From: Betaproteobacteria bacterium
Lineage (GTDB): Bacteria > Pseudomonadota > Gammaproteobacteria > Burkholderiales > CAIKXV01
Length of the DNA: 64,000 nt
Assembly (NCBI GenBank): GCA_021298815.1
Contig: JAJTHE010000004.1
Location: 44,055 to 108,054, forward strand
Direction of reading: 5' to 3'
Shown: positions 20,683 through 29,785 of the stretch, piece by piece
Position numbering within the stretch: the first letter of the stretch is position 1
Layout of the letters: each line of letters begins with the position of its first letter
Made by a program: the position numbers and the translations under genes
The notes under the pieces: model-generated
Seen by the model: only the letters and a program-made list of their open reading frames with translations
Databases searched by the model: none
What the model was told of the DNA's origin: nothing

Positions 20683-21845
20683 TGGCGGTTGCGCTCGTTG
20701 TTCAGGTGGAAGGCACCGTCGAAGACGACCCGCTCACCCTCCGTCAGGCCGCCCAGCACCGGACGCAGCCCGTTGTTGCTCTCCGGGCCCAGCGTGACCG
20801 GCCGCAGCTGGAACAGGTCGGGCCGGGCCTGCACGAACACGTGGTCGCGGTTGCCATCGCGCACGACGGCAGCCGCGGGCACCGCCAGCGCCCGCCGCAT
20901 CGGCTCGCGGATCGACATCGTGGCCAGCATGGCGGGCTTGATCGAGCGGTCCTCGTTGGCGAGTACCGTGCGCACGGTGATCGTGCGCGTCTCGGGGTTG
21001 ACGGTGTTGCCGATGAAGGTCACCTTGCCGGACAGCCGCCGGTCACGCAACGCGGGGATCTCGACCTCGACCGAATCGCCCATTCGCACGCTGTACGCCT
21101 GCTCCTCCGGCACCTCGCTCACCACCCACACCTGCGACAGGTCGGCGACCGTGAACAGCTGGTCGGCCGGCTGCACCACCTGGCCGACGGTCACCCGGCG
21201 TTCGATCACCGTGCCGGACAGCTTCGAGGTGATCGAGATCACCGGGCTGATCGCACGCGTGTTCTCGAGCCGCTCGATCGCCTGGCCGCTCATGCCGAGG
21301 ATCAGCAGGTTGCCGCGCGCGGTGCGCAGCTCGGCCTCGGCGGAGAACTGCTCGTTTTCCCGCCGCTGCAGTTCGGCCGATCCGATCACGTCCGCGTTCA
21401 CCAGCAGCCGGGCCCGCTCGACCGCACGTTGCACGAGCTCCAGGTCGAGGCCGGCCTTCAGGAAGTTGCGCTGGGCCGCAGCCAGCTCGGCGCTGTCGAG
21501 GGTCGCCAGCGTCTGCCCGGCACGCACGTTCAGGCCGAGGGAACCCGGGGCGTCCGTGATGCGCCCGGTGACCGAGGAACCGATGCGCGCGACACGGTCC
21601 TCGTCGACCTGGACGCTGCCGGCGACGCGGAAATACTCCTGGATCTCCACCGGCGCGACCGGGGCGACCTGCAACCGCTTCAGCAGTTCTGCGTCCACCT
21701 TCACCTGCGACGGGTCGCGCACGGGCGCGGACGTGGGCGCCGGCTTGGCCGCCTCCTTGCCGCATCCCGCCAGCGCTGACAGGCCTGCCACGAGGAGCAG
21801 GACACCTGCCAGCCTGGACCGGCTTGCCCGGCTTCGGACGCTCAT
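20679..21845 (-). CDS. RND periplasmic adaptor lipoprotein
   Basis: Membrane-fusion subunit of 388 residues that joins the pump to the outer membrane channel. A lipoprotein signal is present: basic start (MSVRSRASRSR), hydrophobic stretch and lipobox LAGC, with the lipidated Cys near residue 28. The barrel-sandwich (GSSVTGRITD), alpha-hairpin, and beta-barrel (VWVVSEVPEEQAYSVRMGD) domains follow in the usual order. No His/Met-rich metal-binding tail is seen. The start overlaps the stop of the outer membrane gene by four bases (ATGA), as does its own stop with the pump gene. Confidence 0.88.
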   Translation of the reverse strand: MSVRSRASRSRLAGVLLLVAGLSALAGCGKEAAKPAPTSAPVRDPSQVKVDAELLKRLQVAPVAPVEIQEYFRVAGSVQVDEDRVARIGSSVTGRITDAPGSLGLNVRAGQTLATLDSAELAAAQRNFLKAGLDLELVQRAVERARLLVNADVIGSAELQRRENEQFSAEAELRTARGNLLILGMSGQAIERLENTRAISPVISITSKLSGTVIERRVTVGQVVQPADQLFTVADLSQVWVVSEVPEEQAYSVRMGDSVEVEIPALRDRRLSGKVTFIGNTVNPETRTITVRTVLANEDRSIKPAMLATMSIREPMRRALAVPAAAVVRDGNRDHVFVQARPDLFQLRPVTLGPESNNGLRPVLGGLTEGERVVFDGAFHLNNERNRQ

Positions 21846-23113
21846 TTGCTTCCTCCCAGCACGTCGACGCCGACCAGCCGCTCGACCTCGATCAGTGCGT
21901 AGCGCGCCTCGTACAGCGCATTGATGTACTCCTGGCGGACGCCGCGCAACGTGCGCTGGGCGTCCAGGAAATCGATGATGCCGCGCTCGCCGAAGCGATA
22001 CGCCGCCTCGGCCACGCGCACGGTCTGCTCGGCCTGGCGGATGAGGCCACCTTCGAAGGCGTCGACCTGCTGCCGGGCGATCGAATAGCCGGCGATGGCG
22101 AAGTCGACTTCGCCGAGCAGCTGCTGCCGGCGCGCGAGCAGCTGTGCGTCGGCGAACGCGGCATCGGCCTGCGCTTCGAGGATCTGGCCCTGACGCTGGT
22201 TGAACAGCGGCAGCGGGATCGACAGGCCCAGGCGCCAGCGCGTCTGGTCAGGCTCCACGTCGTGGCCGGCGAGCACCCGAACCTGGGGCGTGCGCAGGCG
22301 CTGTTCGAGTTCCACCCGTGCGCGTGCACGGCGCTGCCCGGCATCGAGCTCGACCAGTTCGGGGTTGTTGCGCAAGACGCGATCGCGGATGTCGGCCAGC
22401 GGCGGCACCGTGGCCAGCGCCGGCAGCGTCCCCTCGACGCGCATCGGTTCGCCCTGCGGCAGGCCGACCAGCACTGCGAGCGCACCGCGCGCCTGCTCGA
22501 CCCGGACCACCGAGGAATCGCGATTGCGGCGCGCGTTCAGCACCTCGGTGTCGGCGCGGATCAGGTCGAGCCGCGGCGCTTCCCCGAGCTGCACGCGCAG
22601 GTTCACCCGGTCGCGGATCTGCTGCAGGGCCAGCAGTTCCTCTTCGGCGAGGCGCAGCTGTTCCTGCCGCTGCAGGACCTGGTAGAACTGCACCTTGACG
22701 CGTGCATAGAGGGACCGGCGCAGCGTGCGGACGGCGGCCTCGGCACCTTCGCTGCCGAGGTCTGCGACCTGTGCGCGCACCGTCCGCACGCCGGCGTAGT
22801 CGAGCGGCTGGGCGAAGGTGATGCCCAGCGCATGGCCGTCGGGGCCACCCGGGCCGCGTGGGCGCACCGGCCCGGCAATGACGTCGAGCTCCGGATTGGG
22901 GCGCTGGCGCGCAGTGACCGCCGCGGCGCGCGCACCGTCCTGGCGCGCGATCACCGCCTGCAGCGACGCATTGTTCCGCTCTGCCATGCCCAGCGCGTCG
23001 GGCAGGGTCAAGGTTGCGGAGATCGCCCACGGCGGGAACGCGAGGAATGCGACCAGGGCGACCACCGCCCTCGCCATGCTGCGACAGCTCGGACTGCTCA
23101 AACGTTCCACCAA
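21842..23113 (-). CDS. TolC-family outer membrane efflux protein
   Basis: Outer membrane factor of 423 residues with a cleavable signal peptide (hydrophobic segment ending PPWAISA). The two repeated coiled-coil halves of the family are visible, for example ALGMAERNNASLQAVI and RIANNPELVEL-like text RVLRNNPELVEL, and the end GERGIIDFLDAQRTLR is a family signature. It is the first gene of the efflux operon, reading away from the response regulator gene across a 197-bp gap. A second start (MARAVV, 23074) is possible and would shorten the signal peptide by 13 residues. Confidence 0.87.
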   Translation of the reverse strand: MVERLSSPSCRSMARAVVALVAFLAFPPWAISATLTLPDALGMAERNNASLQAVIARQDGARAAAVTARQRPNPELDVIAGPVRPRGPGGPDGHALGITFAQPLDYAGVRTVRAQVADLGSEGAEAAVRTLRRSLYARVKVQFYQVLQRQEQLRLAEEELLALQQIRDRVNLRVQLGEAPRLDLIRADTEVLNARRNRDSSVVRVEQARGALAVLVGLPQGEPMRVEGTLPALATVPPLADIRDRVLRNNPELVELDAGQRRARARVELEQRLRTPQVRVLAGHDVEPDQTRWRLGLSIPLPLFNQRQGQILEAQADAAFADAQLLARRQQLLGEVDFAIAGYSIARQQVDAFEGGLIRQAEQTVRVAEAAYRFGERGIIDFLDAQRTLRGVRQEYINALYEARYALIEVERLVGVDVLGGSK

Positions 23114-23165
23114 CCCGCTCCGCTCTCCAATCTAGCGATATAGTCAGGGTAGCCGTCAGGCATGC

Positions 23166-23177
23166 CGTTTGCAAACG
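23166..23177. promoter_or_regulatory. 12-bp palindrome between efflux operon and response regulator
   Basis: CGTTTGCAAACG is a perfect 12-bp palindrome in the divergent gap 23114-23310. A second inverted repeat, CCTGCA-N7-TGCAGG (23250-23268), lies 43 bases before the response-regulator start. Either may be an operator controlling both directions. OmpR-type regulators more often bind direct repeats, so the binding protein is uncertain. Confidence 0.4.
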
Positions 23178-23310
23178 AATCGAACTCGTCCGCGTGGCAC
23201 CGTGCCCGCTCCGACACCCATTGCACGCGGCCTGCGTCAGGAGCGAAAGCCTGCAGCAAGGTTGCAGGTGCATCATCCGGGGATCGACTGCCACTGCTCG
23301 AGGAGGGCGC

Positions 23311-23988
23311 GTGAAAATCCTGATCGTTGAAGACGACGCTACGCTGGCCGATGGACTGACCCGTATGTTCACCGAATCCGAGCTTCGCGTCGAGCATGCC
23401 GCGACCGGGGAAGCCGCCGAGGCCGCCTTCCTGCGCGAACGCTTCGACCTGATCGTGCTCGACATCGGCCTGCCAGGCATCGACGGCTTCGAGGTGCTGC
23501 GGCGGCTGCGCAAGCGCCCGGAGTACGTGCCGGTGCTGGTGCTGTCCGCGCGCGACACGATCGAGGACCGGGTGCACGGCCTCGACATGGGTGCTGACGA
23601 CTACCTTCCGAAGCCGTTCGCACTGCCCGAGCTCGAGGCGCGGGTGCGCGCCCTGCTGCGCCGGGGCCAGGCGAACAAGAATCCGCAACTTCGCAACGGT
23701 CCGCTGCTGCTCGACACCGTGGCGCGGCGAGCCACCCTCAACGGCCAGGCGATCGACCTGACCAGCCGCGAATGGAGCGTGCTCGAGAACCTGATGCTGC
23801 GTGCCGGCCAGGTGGTGTCGAAGGAAAACCTGATGCAGGCCCTGTCGAACTGGGACAAGGAACTGTCGATGAACGCGATCGAGGTCTACATGTCGCGCCT
23901 GCGCGCGAAGGTCGAGTCCGGCGGCGTCCGCATCCGCACCGTGCGCGGGTTCGGCTACCTCCTCGAAGAGCAGAACGAGCCGGGTTGA
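23311..23988 (+). CDS. OmpR/PhoB-family response regulator
   Basis: 225-residue DNA-binding regulator. The receiver domain has acidic Glu7-Asp8-Asp9, the phosphorylated Asp51 (LIVLDIGLPG) and the Lys in YLPKPF; the C-terminal winged helix ends IRTVRGFGYLLEE. The start is GTG at 23311, preceded by a strong AGGAGG (23301-23306). The stop overlaps the kinase gene. By position opposite the RND efflux operon it most likely switches that operon on in response to a metal or envelope signal. The sequence family is also close to TctD/QseB types, so a different signal is possible. Confidence 0.92.
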   Translation: MKILIVEDDATLADGLTRMFTESELRVEHAATGEAAEAAFLRERFDLIVLDIGLPGIDGFEVLRRLRKRPEYVPVLVLSARDTIEDRVHGLDMGADDYLPKPFALPELEARVRALLRRGQANKNPQLRNGPLLLDTVARRATLNGQAIDLTSREWSVLENLMLRAGQVVSKENLMQALSNWDKELSMNAIEVYMSRLRAKVESGGVRIRTVRGFGYLLEEQNEPG

Positions 23989-25442
23989 CGGCGACTGCCG
24001 CACCACCCGGGGCAGCGTCCCCGGCCCGCGCGCGGAGCCTGCGCCAGCAGCTGCTGACCTGGCTGGTCGTTCCGCTCGCGCTGCTGCTGGTCTCCGGGAC
24101 GCTGTTCTCCTACTGGGTCGCCCTGCGCTCGGCGACGATCACCTACGACCGCGCACTGCTCGACCCGGCACTCGCGCTCGCCGAGCATGTGGAGACCGAG
24201 AGCGGCAGCCCCGTGCTCGACCTGCCGAAGGTGGCGCAGGACGTGCTGCGCATCGACAGCTACGACCGGATCTATTTCTCGGTGTCTCGGATGAACGGCG
24301 AACTGCTGGCCGGCCAGCCGGAGATGCCGGCGCCGCCGCAGACCGTACCGGAAGGACACCGGATCTTCTACTACAGCATCGTGAACTCGGAACGGGTGCG
24401 GGTGGCTGCACTCTACGTGCCGCAACCGAATGGGCCGGTGGTGATCCAGGTCGCCGAGACCATGGTCAAGCGCAACCGGCTGACGCGCGAGATCCTGATC
24501 GGCGAGACCGTGCCCGACCTGATGGTCGCGACGATGGCGATGGTGCTGGTCTGGTTCGGCATCCTGCGCAGCCTGGCACCGCTCGAACGGCTGCGGGTCG
24601 AGATCGCCCAGCGGTCGGCGCGCGACCTGCGGCCGCTCGACGGCAGCTATGCGCCCACGGAAGTCCGGCCGCTGGTGGCGACGCTGAACGACCTGCTGGG
24701 CAACCTGCGCGATGCACTGGATGCGCAGCAGCGCTTCACCGCGAACGCCGCGCACCAGCTGCGCACGCCGCTGGCCGGGCTGCAGACCCAGGTCGAACTC
24801 GCGTTGCGGCAGCCCGCCTCCGAGCAGATGCTGCGCAGCCTCGACCAGCTGCGCAGCGCGACGGTGCGCGCGGCCCACCTCGCGAACCAACTGCTCGCGC
24901 TGTCGCGGGCCGAGCCCGGAGGCCATCGCCCCGATTCGCTGCGGCCGATCGACCTGCGTTCGGTTGCGCAGGACGCAGCATCGACATGGGTTCCGCGTGC
25001 CCTCCTGAAGGAGCTCGACCTCGGCTTCGAACTGGAGCCGGCGATGACGGTGGCCGATGCACGGCTGCTGCGCGACCTGCTCGACAACCTGATCGAGAAC
25101 GCCATCCGGTACACGCCCGAACATGGCCGCATCACCGTGCGAACCAGCCGCGAAGGCAGCGCGGCCGTGCTCAGCGTGGAGGACGACGGGCCGGGCATCC
25201 CGCCCGACCAGCGCGAGAGCGTCTTCCAGCGCTTCTACCGCGTGCCCGGCTCGATCGGCGACGGCAGCGGCCTGGGCCTGGCCATCGTGCAGGAGATCGT
25301 CAATGCCCACGGCGCCCGGGTGGACATCGGCAGCGGCCAGGACGACCGCGGCACCCTGGTCACCGTGCGCTTCGCGGGACCGCCGCCGGGCCAGGCCCGG
25401 CCGCCGGCAAACGCCGCCGGGCCGGGCGTCGGCGGGCCCTAG
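23985..25442 (+). CDS. Sensor histidine kinase, TctE/2CSK_N type
   Basis: Inner-membrane kinase of 485 residues. The start is taken as TTG at 23985, which overlaps the regulator stop as TTGA; no ATG or GTG lies near. Two membrane helices (about 22-46 and 170-192) enclose a periplasmic domain like the 2CSK_N sensor (YDRALLDPALALAEHV). The HisKA box is FTANAAHQLRTPL with phospho-acceptor His257, then N-box DNLIENAIRYTP, G1 DDGPGIP and G2 GSGLGLAIVQEI. The last 20 residues are Pro/Gly/Ala-rich. It converges with etfA with a gap of six bases. The signal is unknown; context suggests metal stress. Confidence 0.9.
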   Translation: MTATAAPPGAASPARARSLRQQLLTWLVVPLALLLVSGTLFSYWVALRSATITYDRALLDPALALAEHVETESGSPVLDLPKVAQDVLRIDSYDRIYFSVSRMNGELLAGQPEMPAPPQTVPEGHRIFYYSIVNSERVRVAALYVPQPNGPVVIQVAETMVKRNRLTREILIGETVPDLMVATMAMVLVWFGILRSLAPLERLRVEIAQRSARDLRPLDGSYAPTEVRPLVATLNDLLGNLRDALDAQQRFTANAAHQLRTPLAGLQTQVELALRQPASEQMLRSLDQLRSATVRAAHLANQLLALSRAEPGGHRPDSLRPIDLRSVAQDAASTWVPRALLKELDLGFELEPAMTVADARLLRDLLDNLIENAIRYTPEHGRITVRTSREGSAAVLSVEDDGPGIPPDQRESVFQRFYRVPGSIGDGSGLGLAIVQEIVNAHGARVDIGSGQDDRGTLVTVRFAGPPPGQARPPANAAGPGVGGP

Positions 25443-25448
25443 CCTACC

Positions 25449-26378
25449 TCAGCCCAGCTCGCCGGTCAGTTCCGGCACCGCCTGGAAGAGGTCCGCCACC
25501 AGCCCGTAGTCGGCCACCTGGAAGATCGGCGCCTCGGCGTCCTTGTTGATCGCGACGATCACCTTGCTGTCCTTCATTCCGGCCAGGTGCTGGATCGCCC
25601 CGGAGATGCCCACCGCCACGTACAGGTCGGGCGCGACCACCTTGCCGGTCTGGCCGACCTGGTAGTCGTTGGGCACGAAGCCGGCATCGACCGCCGCACG
25701 CGATGCGCCCACCGCGGCGCCGAGCTTGTCCGCCAGCGCTTCGAGCAGCTTGAAGTTCTCGCCGTTGCCCATGCCGCGGCCGCCGGAGACGATGATGCGG
25801 GCAGCGGTGAGTTCCGGACGCGCGCTCTTCGTGAGGTTGCGGCCGGTCACCGACGATTGCCCGGTGTCGGCGACCGCGGCCACCGGCTCGATCGGCGCGC
25901 TGCCGCCCGTACCGGCCGCGTCGAACGCGGTGGCGCGCACGGTGATCACCTTGATAGCGTCCTTCGACTGCACCGTCGCCAGCGCGTTGCCGGCATAGAT
26001 CGGACGCACGAACGTGTCGGGCGACACCACCGCCGAGATCTCGGAGATCTGCGCGACGTCGAGCCGCGCCGCCACGCGCGGCATGAAGTTCTTGCCGAAG
26101 TTGGTGGCCGGCGCCAGCACGTGCGTGTACCCGCCGGCGATCGACAGCACCAGTGCCGCGACGTTCTCGGCGGTCGGCTTCGCGAACTGCGGCGCGTCTG
26201 CCACGAGCACCTTCGCCACGCCGGCGACCTTCGCGACTTCGGCCGCGACCGCGGCCGTGCTGTCGGAGGCGACCAGCACGGTAACCTCGCCGCCGATCTG
26301 CACCGCGGCGGTGACTGCGTTGAGCGTGCTCGGCTTCAGCGCGCCTTCATCGTGTTCTGCAATGACCAGGATACCCAT
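25449..26378 (-). CDS. etfA: Electron transfer flavoprotein, alpha subunit
   Basis: FAD-binding subunit (309 residues) of the heterodimer that passes electrons from acyl-CoA and other dehydrogenases to the quinone pool. The C-terminal FAD domain shows [40 protein letters not shown] and [10 protein letters not shown], all conserved. It follows etfB by 13 bases on the same strand. Acyl-CoA dehydrogenase and ETF:quinone oxidoreductase genes are not in the window. Confidence 0.96.
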   Translation of the reverse strand: MGILVIAEHDEGALKPSTLNAVTAAVQIGGEVTVLVASDSTAAVAAEVAKVAGVAKVLVADAPQFAKPTAENVAALVLSIAGGYTHVLAPATNFGKNFMPRVAARLDVAQISEISAVVSPDTFVRPIYAGNALATVQSKDAIKVITVRATAFDAAGTGGSAPIEPVAAVADTGQSSVTGRNLTKSARPELTAARIIVSGGRGMGNGENFKLLEALADKLGAAVGASRAAVDAGFVPNDYQVGQTGKVVAPDLYVAVGISGAIQHLAGMKDSKVIVAINKDAEAPIFQVADYGLVADLFQAVPELTGELG

Positions 26379-26391
26379 CTCTTGCCCCCGC

Positions 26392-27141
26392 TCAGATGAT
26401 CTTCGCTTCGCCCTTGAGCTTGGCGACCAGTTCCTTCACGTCGGCAACCTTCGCGCCGGCCTGCCGCTTCGGCGGCTCCTCCACCTTCAGCGTGGCCAGC
26501 CGCGGTGCCGGGTCGACCCCGAGCGCATCCGGCTTGATCACCTCGAGCGGCTTCTTCTTCGCCTTCATGATGTTCGGCAGCGTCACGTAGCGCGGCTCGT
26601 TCAGCCGCAGGTCGGTGGTCATCACCGCGGGCAGCCCGATGGACAGGGTCTCGAGGCCGCCGTCGATCTCGCGGACCACCTCCGCGCGGTCGCCGGCCAC
26701 GGTGAGCTTCGACGCGAACGTGGCCTGCGGCCAGTCGAGCAGCGCGGCGAGCATCTGCCCGGTCTGGTTGGCGTCGTCGTCGATCGCCTGCTTGCCGAGG
26801 ATGGCGAGCTTCGGCTGCTCGCGGTCGACCACCGCCTTCAGCAGCTTGGCGACGGCGAGCGGCTGCAGCTCGACATCGGTCTCGACCAGGATCGCGCGGT
26901 CGGCGCCCATCGCGAGCGCGGTGCGCAGGGTTTCCTGGCACTGCGGCACGCCAAGCGACACCACCACGATCTCGGAACAGACGCCCGACTCCTTCAGCCG
27001 GATCGCCTCTTCCACGCCGATCTCGTCGAACGGGTTCATCGACATCTTCACGTTGGCGATGTCCACGCCGGTGCCGTCCGCCTTGACCCGCACCTTGACG
27101 TTGTAATCGACCACGCGCTTGACTGCGACCAGCACCTTCAT
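26392..27141 (-). CDS. etfB: Electron transfer flavoprotein, beta subunit
   Basis: AMP-binding partner subunit of 249 residues. It starts [19 protein letters not shown] and has [35 protein letters not shown] and the recognition loop near [20 protein letters not shown], all standard. A perfect TATAAT box lies 37 bases before the start, and a long inverted repeat separates it from radA. The gene therefore probably starts a two-gene transcript etfB-etfA. Confidence 0.96.
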   Translation of the reverse strand: MKVLVAVKRVVDYNVKVRVKADGTGVDIANVKMSMNPFDEIGVEEAIRLKESGVCSEIVVVSLGVPQCQETLRTALAMGADRAILVETDVELQPLAVAKLLKAVVDREQPKLAILGKQAIDDDANQTGQMLAALLDWPQATFASKLTVAGDRAEVVREIDGGLETLSIGLPAVMTTDLRLNEPRYVTLPNIMKAKKKPLEVIKPDALGVDPAPRLATLKVEEPPKRQAGAKVADVKELVAKLKGEAKII

Positions 27142-27177
27142 CCCGGACCATCCCTAGTGAGCCAACGGTAGCCCCGG

Positions 27178-27183
27178 ATTATA
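27178..27183 (-). promoter_or_regulatory. TATAAT -10 box before etfB
   Basis: On the minus strand the sequence CGGC-TATAAT-CCGGG places a consensus -10 hexamer 37 bases before the etfB ATG. No recognisable -35 box stands 16-18 bases upstream; that space is taken by the inverted repeat at 27194-27218. The perfect hexamer in GC-rich DNA supports a promoter, perhaps one needing an activator. Confidence 0.45.
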
Positions 27184-27193
27184 GCCGCTCGCG

Positions 27194-27218
27194 TCCGGCC
27201 CGGCCTGGCCGGGCCGGA
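27194..27218 (-). terminator. 25-nt inverted repeat between radA and etfB
   Basis: Two perfect 12-base arms (TCCGGCCCGGCC and its complement) flank a single central base. Folded, it would make a stem of about nine to eleven GC pairs with a tiny loop, 65 bases after the radA stop. It can end the LysR-alr-radA transcript; no T-run follows. Being a near-perfect palindrome just upstream of the etfB -10 box, it could also bind a protein. Confidence 0.45.
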
Positions 27219-27282
27219 TGGTCCACGCAGCGGCACCGCCGGCACGCCCTGGCCGGGGCTGCCTGCGGTCCTGCCAGCGGAC

Positions 27283-28653
27283 CTACCCGCGCAGCGCCGC
27301 CAGGGCTTCCTCGATGCGGGTGACGCCGACGATCTCGATGCCTTCGATCGGCTGCTTCGGCCGGTTCGCCGCGGGCACGATCGCCCGGGTGAACCCGAGC
27401 TTGGCCGCCTCCTTGATCCGGTCCTGGCCGCGCACCACCGGCCGGATCTCGCCCGCGAGGCCGACCTCGCCGAAGGCGACCAGCTTGGCTGGCACCGCGC
27501 GCGCGCGCAGCGAGGACACGATCGCCAGCAGCACGGGCAGGTCGGCCGACGGCTCGCCGATGCGCACGCCCCCGACGGCGTTGACGAACACGTCCTGGTC
27601 GTTGCAGGCGATGCCGGCGTGCCGGTGCAGCACGGCGAGCAGCATCGCCAGCCGGTTGTTCTCGAGGCCCACGGTGAGCCGGCGCGGATTGGAGCCGTGC
27701 GCGTCGTCGACCAGCGCCTGCAGCTCGACCGCCAGCGGCCGCGTGCCCTCCAGCGTCACCGTCACGCAGGCACCCGGCACTTCGGCATCGTGCTGCGACA
27801 GGAACATCGCCGAGGGGTTGGACACGCCCTTCAGACCCTTCTCGGTCATCGCGAACACGCCCAGTTCGTTGACCGCGCCGAAGCGGTTCTTGAACGCGCG
27901 GATCAGCCGGAAGCTGGAATGCGTCTCGCCTTCGAAGTACAGCACCGTGTCGACCATGTGCTCGAGCACCCGGGGGCCGGCCAGCGCGCCCTCCTTGGTG
28001 ACATGGCCGACCATCACCAGCGCGCAGCCCGAGGCCTTGGCGAAGCGGGTGAACTGGGCGGCGCATTCGCGCACCTGCGAGACCGAACCGGGCGCGGACA
28101 GCAGCTGGCCGGAATAGACCGTCTGGATCGAGTCGATCACCGCCACGTCCGGCCGTTCCGCCGACAGCGTCGCGAGGATGTTCTCGAGCTGCGTCTCGGC
28201 CAGCAACCCGAGGTCCGAGGCATCGACGCCGAGCCGGCGCGCACGCAGCGCGACCTGCTCCATCGATTCCTCGCCGGTGATGTACAGCGAGCGGCGGTCG
28301 GCCGACATCGTGGCCATCGCCTGCAGCAGCAGCGTCGACTTGCCGATCCCGGGGTCGCCGCCGATCAGCACCACGCTGGCCCGCGTGAGCCCGCCCCCGA
28401 GCACGCGGTCGAGCTCGGTGCTGCCGGTCTCGAAGCGCGGCTCGGCATGCGGCTTGACCATCGACAGCGACGACACCGGCCGCGAACTGCCTGCCGCGCC
28501 GGATGCAGGCCGCGCACCGGCCGCGGCCGGGTGGCTGCTGACCACCGTCTCGATCAGGGTGTTCCACTCGTTGCAGCCCGGGCACTGCCCCTGCCACTTC
28601 GTGGACTGCGCGCCGCAGGCGCTGCAGACATGGACGGTACGGTCGCGCGCCAC
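27283..28653 (-). CDS. radA: DNA repair ATPase RadA
   Basis: RecA-like branch-migration ATPase of 456 residues that helps complete recombinational repair. Order: zinc finger (Cys10, Cys13, Cys24, Cys27 in CSACGAQSTKWQGQCPGC), Walker A GGDPGIGKS with Lys105, Walker B VAVIDSIQT, the RadA-specific FKNRFGAVNE, and a Lon-protease-like C-terminal domain. The start is GTG at 28653, ten bases after the alr stop; an upstream ATG lies inside alr and gives no family-like sequence. Translation is probably linked to alr. Confidence 0.95.
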   Translation of the reverse strand: MARDRTVHVCSACGAQSTKWQGQCPGCNEWNTLIETVVSSHPAAAGARPASGAAGSSRPVSSLSMVKPHAEPRFETGSTELDRVLGGGLTRASVVLIGGDPGIGKSTLLLQAMATMSADRRSLYITGEESMEQVALRARRLGVDASDLGLLAETQLENILATLSAERPDVAVIDSIQTVYSGQLLSAPGSVSQVRECAAQFTRFAKASGCALVMVGHVTKEGALAGPRVLEHMVDTVLYFEGETHSSFRLIRAFKNRFGAVNELGVFAMTEKGLKGVSNPSAMFLSQHDAEVPGACVTVTLEGTRPLAVELQALVDDAHGSNPRRLTVGLENNRLAMLLAVLHRHAGIACNDQDVFVNAVGGVRIGEPSADLPVLLAIVSSLRARAVPAKLVAFGEVGLAGEIRPVVRGQDRIKEAAKLGFTRAIVPAANRPKQPIEGIEIVGVTRIEEALAALRG

Positions 28654-28663
28654 GGTGCGCCCC

Positions 28664-29785
28664 TCAGTCCGCTTCGGCGCCGGGCATGCTGCCCTCGCCG
28701 GCCGCCTGCTCACGCACCGGTACCCGCGGGGCCAGCGCGCAGAGCAGCTCATAGGCGATGGTGCCGGCCGCGGTGGCGACTTCCTCGGCCGGCAGCGCGC
28801 CCCCCCAGAGCACCACCGGGCAACCGACGCCCGCGGCCGGCAGCGCGGTCAGGTCGACCGCCAGCATGTCCATCGACACCCGCCCCAGGAGGCGGCTGCG
28901 CTGCCCGTCGACCAGCACCGGGGTACCGGTGGGTGCGTGGCGCGGATAGCCGTCGGCATAGCCACAGGCGACGATGCCCACCCGCATCGGGCCGTCCGCT
29001 CGGAACGTCCCGGCATAGCCGACGCGGTCGCCGGCCACCAGCGCCTGCACGGCGATCACCTCGGACTCCAGCCGCATCGCCGGTTGCAGGCCGAGCGAGG
29101 CGGCGTCGCGGTCGGCGAACGGCGAGATGCCGTACAGCATGAGGCCGGGCCGCACCCAGTCGGCATGGCTTTCCGGATAACGCAGCAGCGCGGCGGAATT
29201 GGCGAGCGAGCGCGGCAACCCGGGGAACGCCGCCGCATGCGCCTCGAACACCGCCATCTGGGCGGCGATGCCCTCGGGCTCGTCGGCAGACGCGAAGTGG
29301 GTCATCAGGGTGATCGAACGCACCGCGGGCAGCGCCTGCAGGCGTTCGACCGCCGCGCCGAAGCGCGAGGGCGCGAAGCCGAGCCGGTTCATGCCGCTGT
29401 TCATCTTCACGAACACGTCGACCGCCGGATCGAGCCGCGTGCGCTCCAGCATCTCGACCTGCGCGATGTCGTGCACGACGGTCGTGATGCCCTCGAGCGC
29501 ACAGAGCAGCAGGTCGCGGGTGCAGAAGCATCCTTCGAGCAGCAGCACCGGCCGGTCGCGGCGCGCGCTGCGCGCAAGCGTTCGCAGCGCCGCTGCCTGC
29601 TCGATCTCGCACACCGCGAAGCCGTCGGCGCCGGCCAGCGCACGTTCGACGCGGCGCGTGCCGTGGCCATAGGCATCGGCCTTGATCGTCGCGAACGCCC
29701 GCGCACCCGGCGCCAGCCGCTTCGCCAGTGCATGGTTGGACGCCAGGGCGCCCATGTCGATCACCGCCTGCAGCGGGCGCGGCAT
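28664..29785 (-). CDS. alr: Alanine racemase
   Basis: PLP enzyme of 373 residues making D-alanine for peptidoglycan. The PLP lysine is Lys35 in TIKADAYGHG; MNSGMNRLGF, MTHFASADEPEG and the region with the second catalytic residue, DRVGYAGTF, are present. The start ATG at 29785 shares one base with the stop of the LysR gene (TGATG). radA follows after ten bases. The pairing alr-radA is common in Burkholderiales. The C-terminal 15 residues (EQAAGEGSMPGAEAD) lie beyond the usual end. Confidence 0.95.
   Translation of the reverse strand: MPRPLQAVIDMGALASNHALAKRLAPGARAFATIKADAYGHGTRRVERALAGADGFAVCEIEQAAALRTLARSARRDRPVLLLEGCFCTRDLLLCALEGITTVVHDIAQVEMLERTRLDPAVDVFVKMNSGMNRLGFAPSRFGAAVERLQALPAVRSITLMTHFASADEPEGIAAQMAVFEAHAAAFPGLPRSLANSAALLRYPESHADWVRPGLMLYGISPFADRDAASLGLQPAMRLESEVIAVQALVAGDRVGYAGTFRADGPMRVGIVACGYADGYPRHAPTGTPVLVDGQRSRLLGRVSMDMLAVDLTALPAAGVGCPVVLWGGALPAEEVATAAGTIAYELLCALAPRVPVREQAAGEGSMPGAEAD

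Noticed and set aside
17833..21924. Very long plus-strand open frame (over 1300 codons) opposite the RND pump and adaptor genes
   Set aside because: His/Asp/Arg-rich with no domain; the minus-strand genes show clear RND and adaptor motifs and coupled starts.
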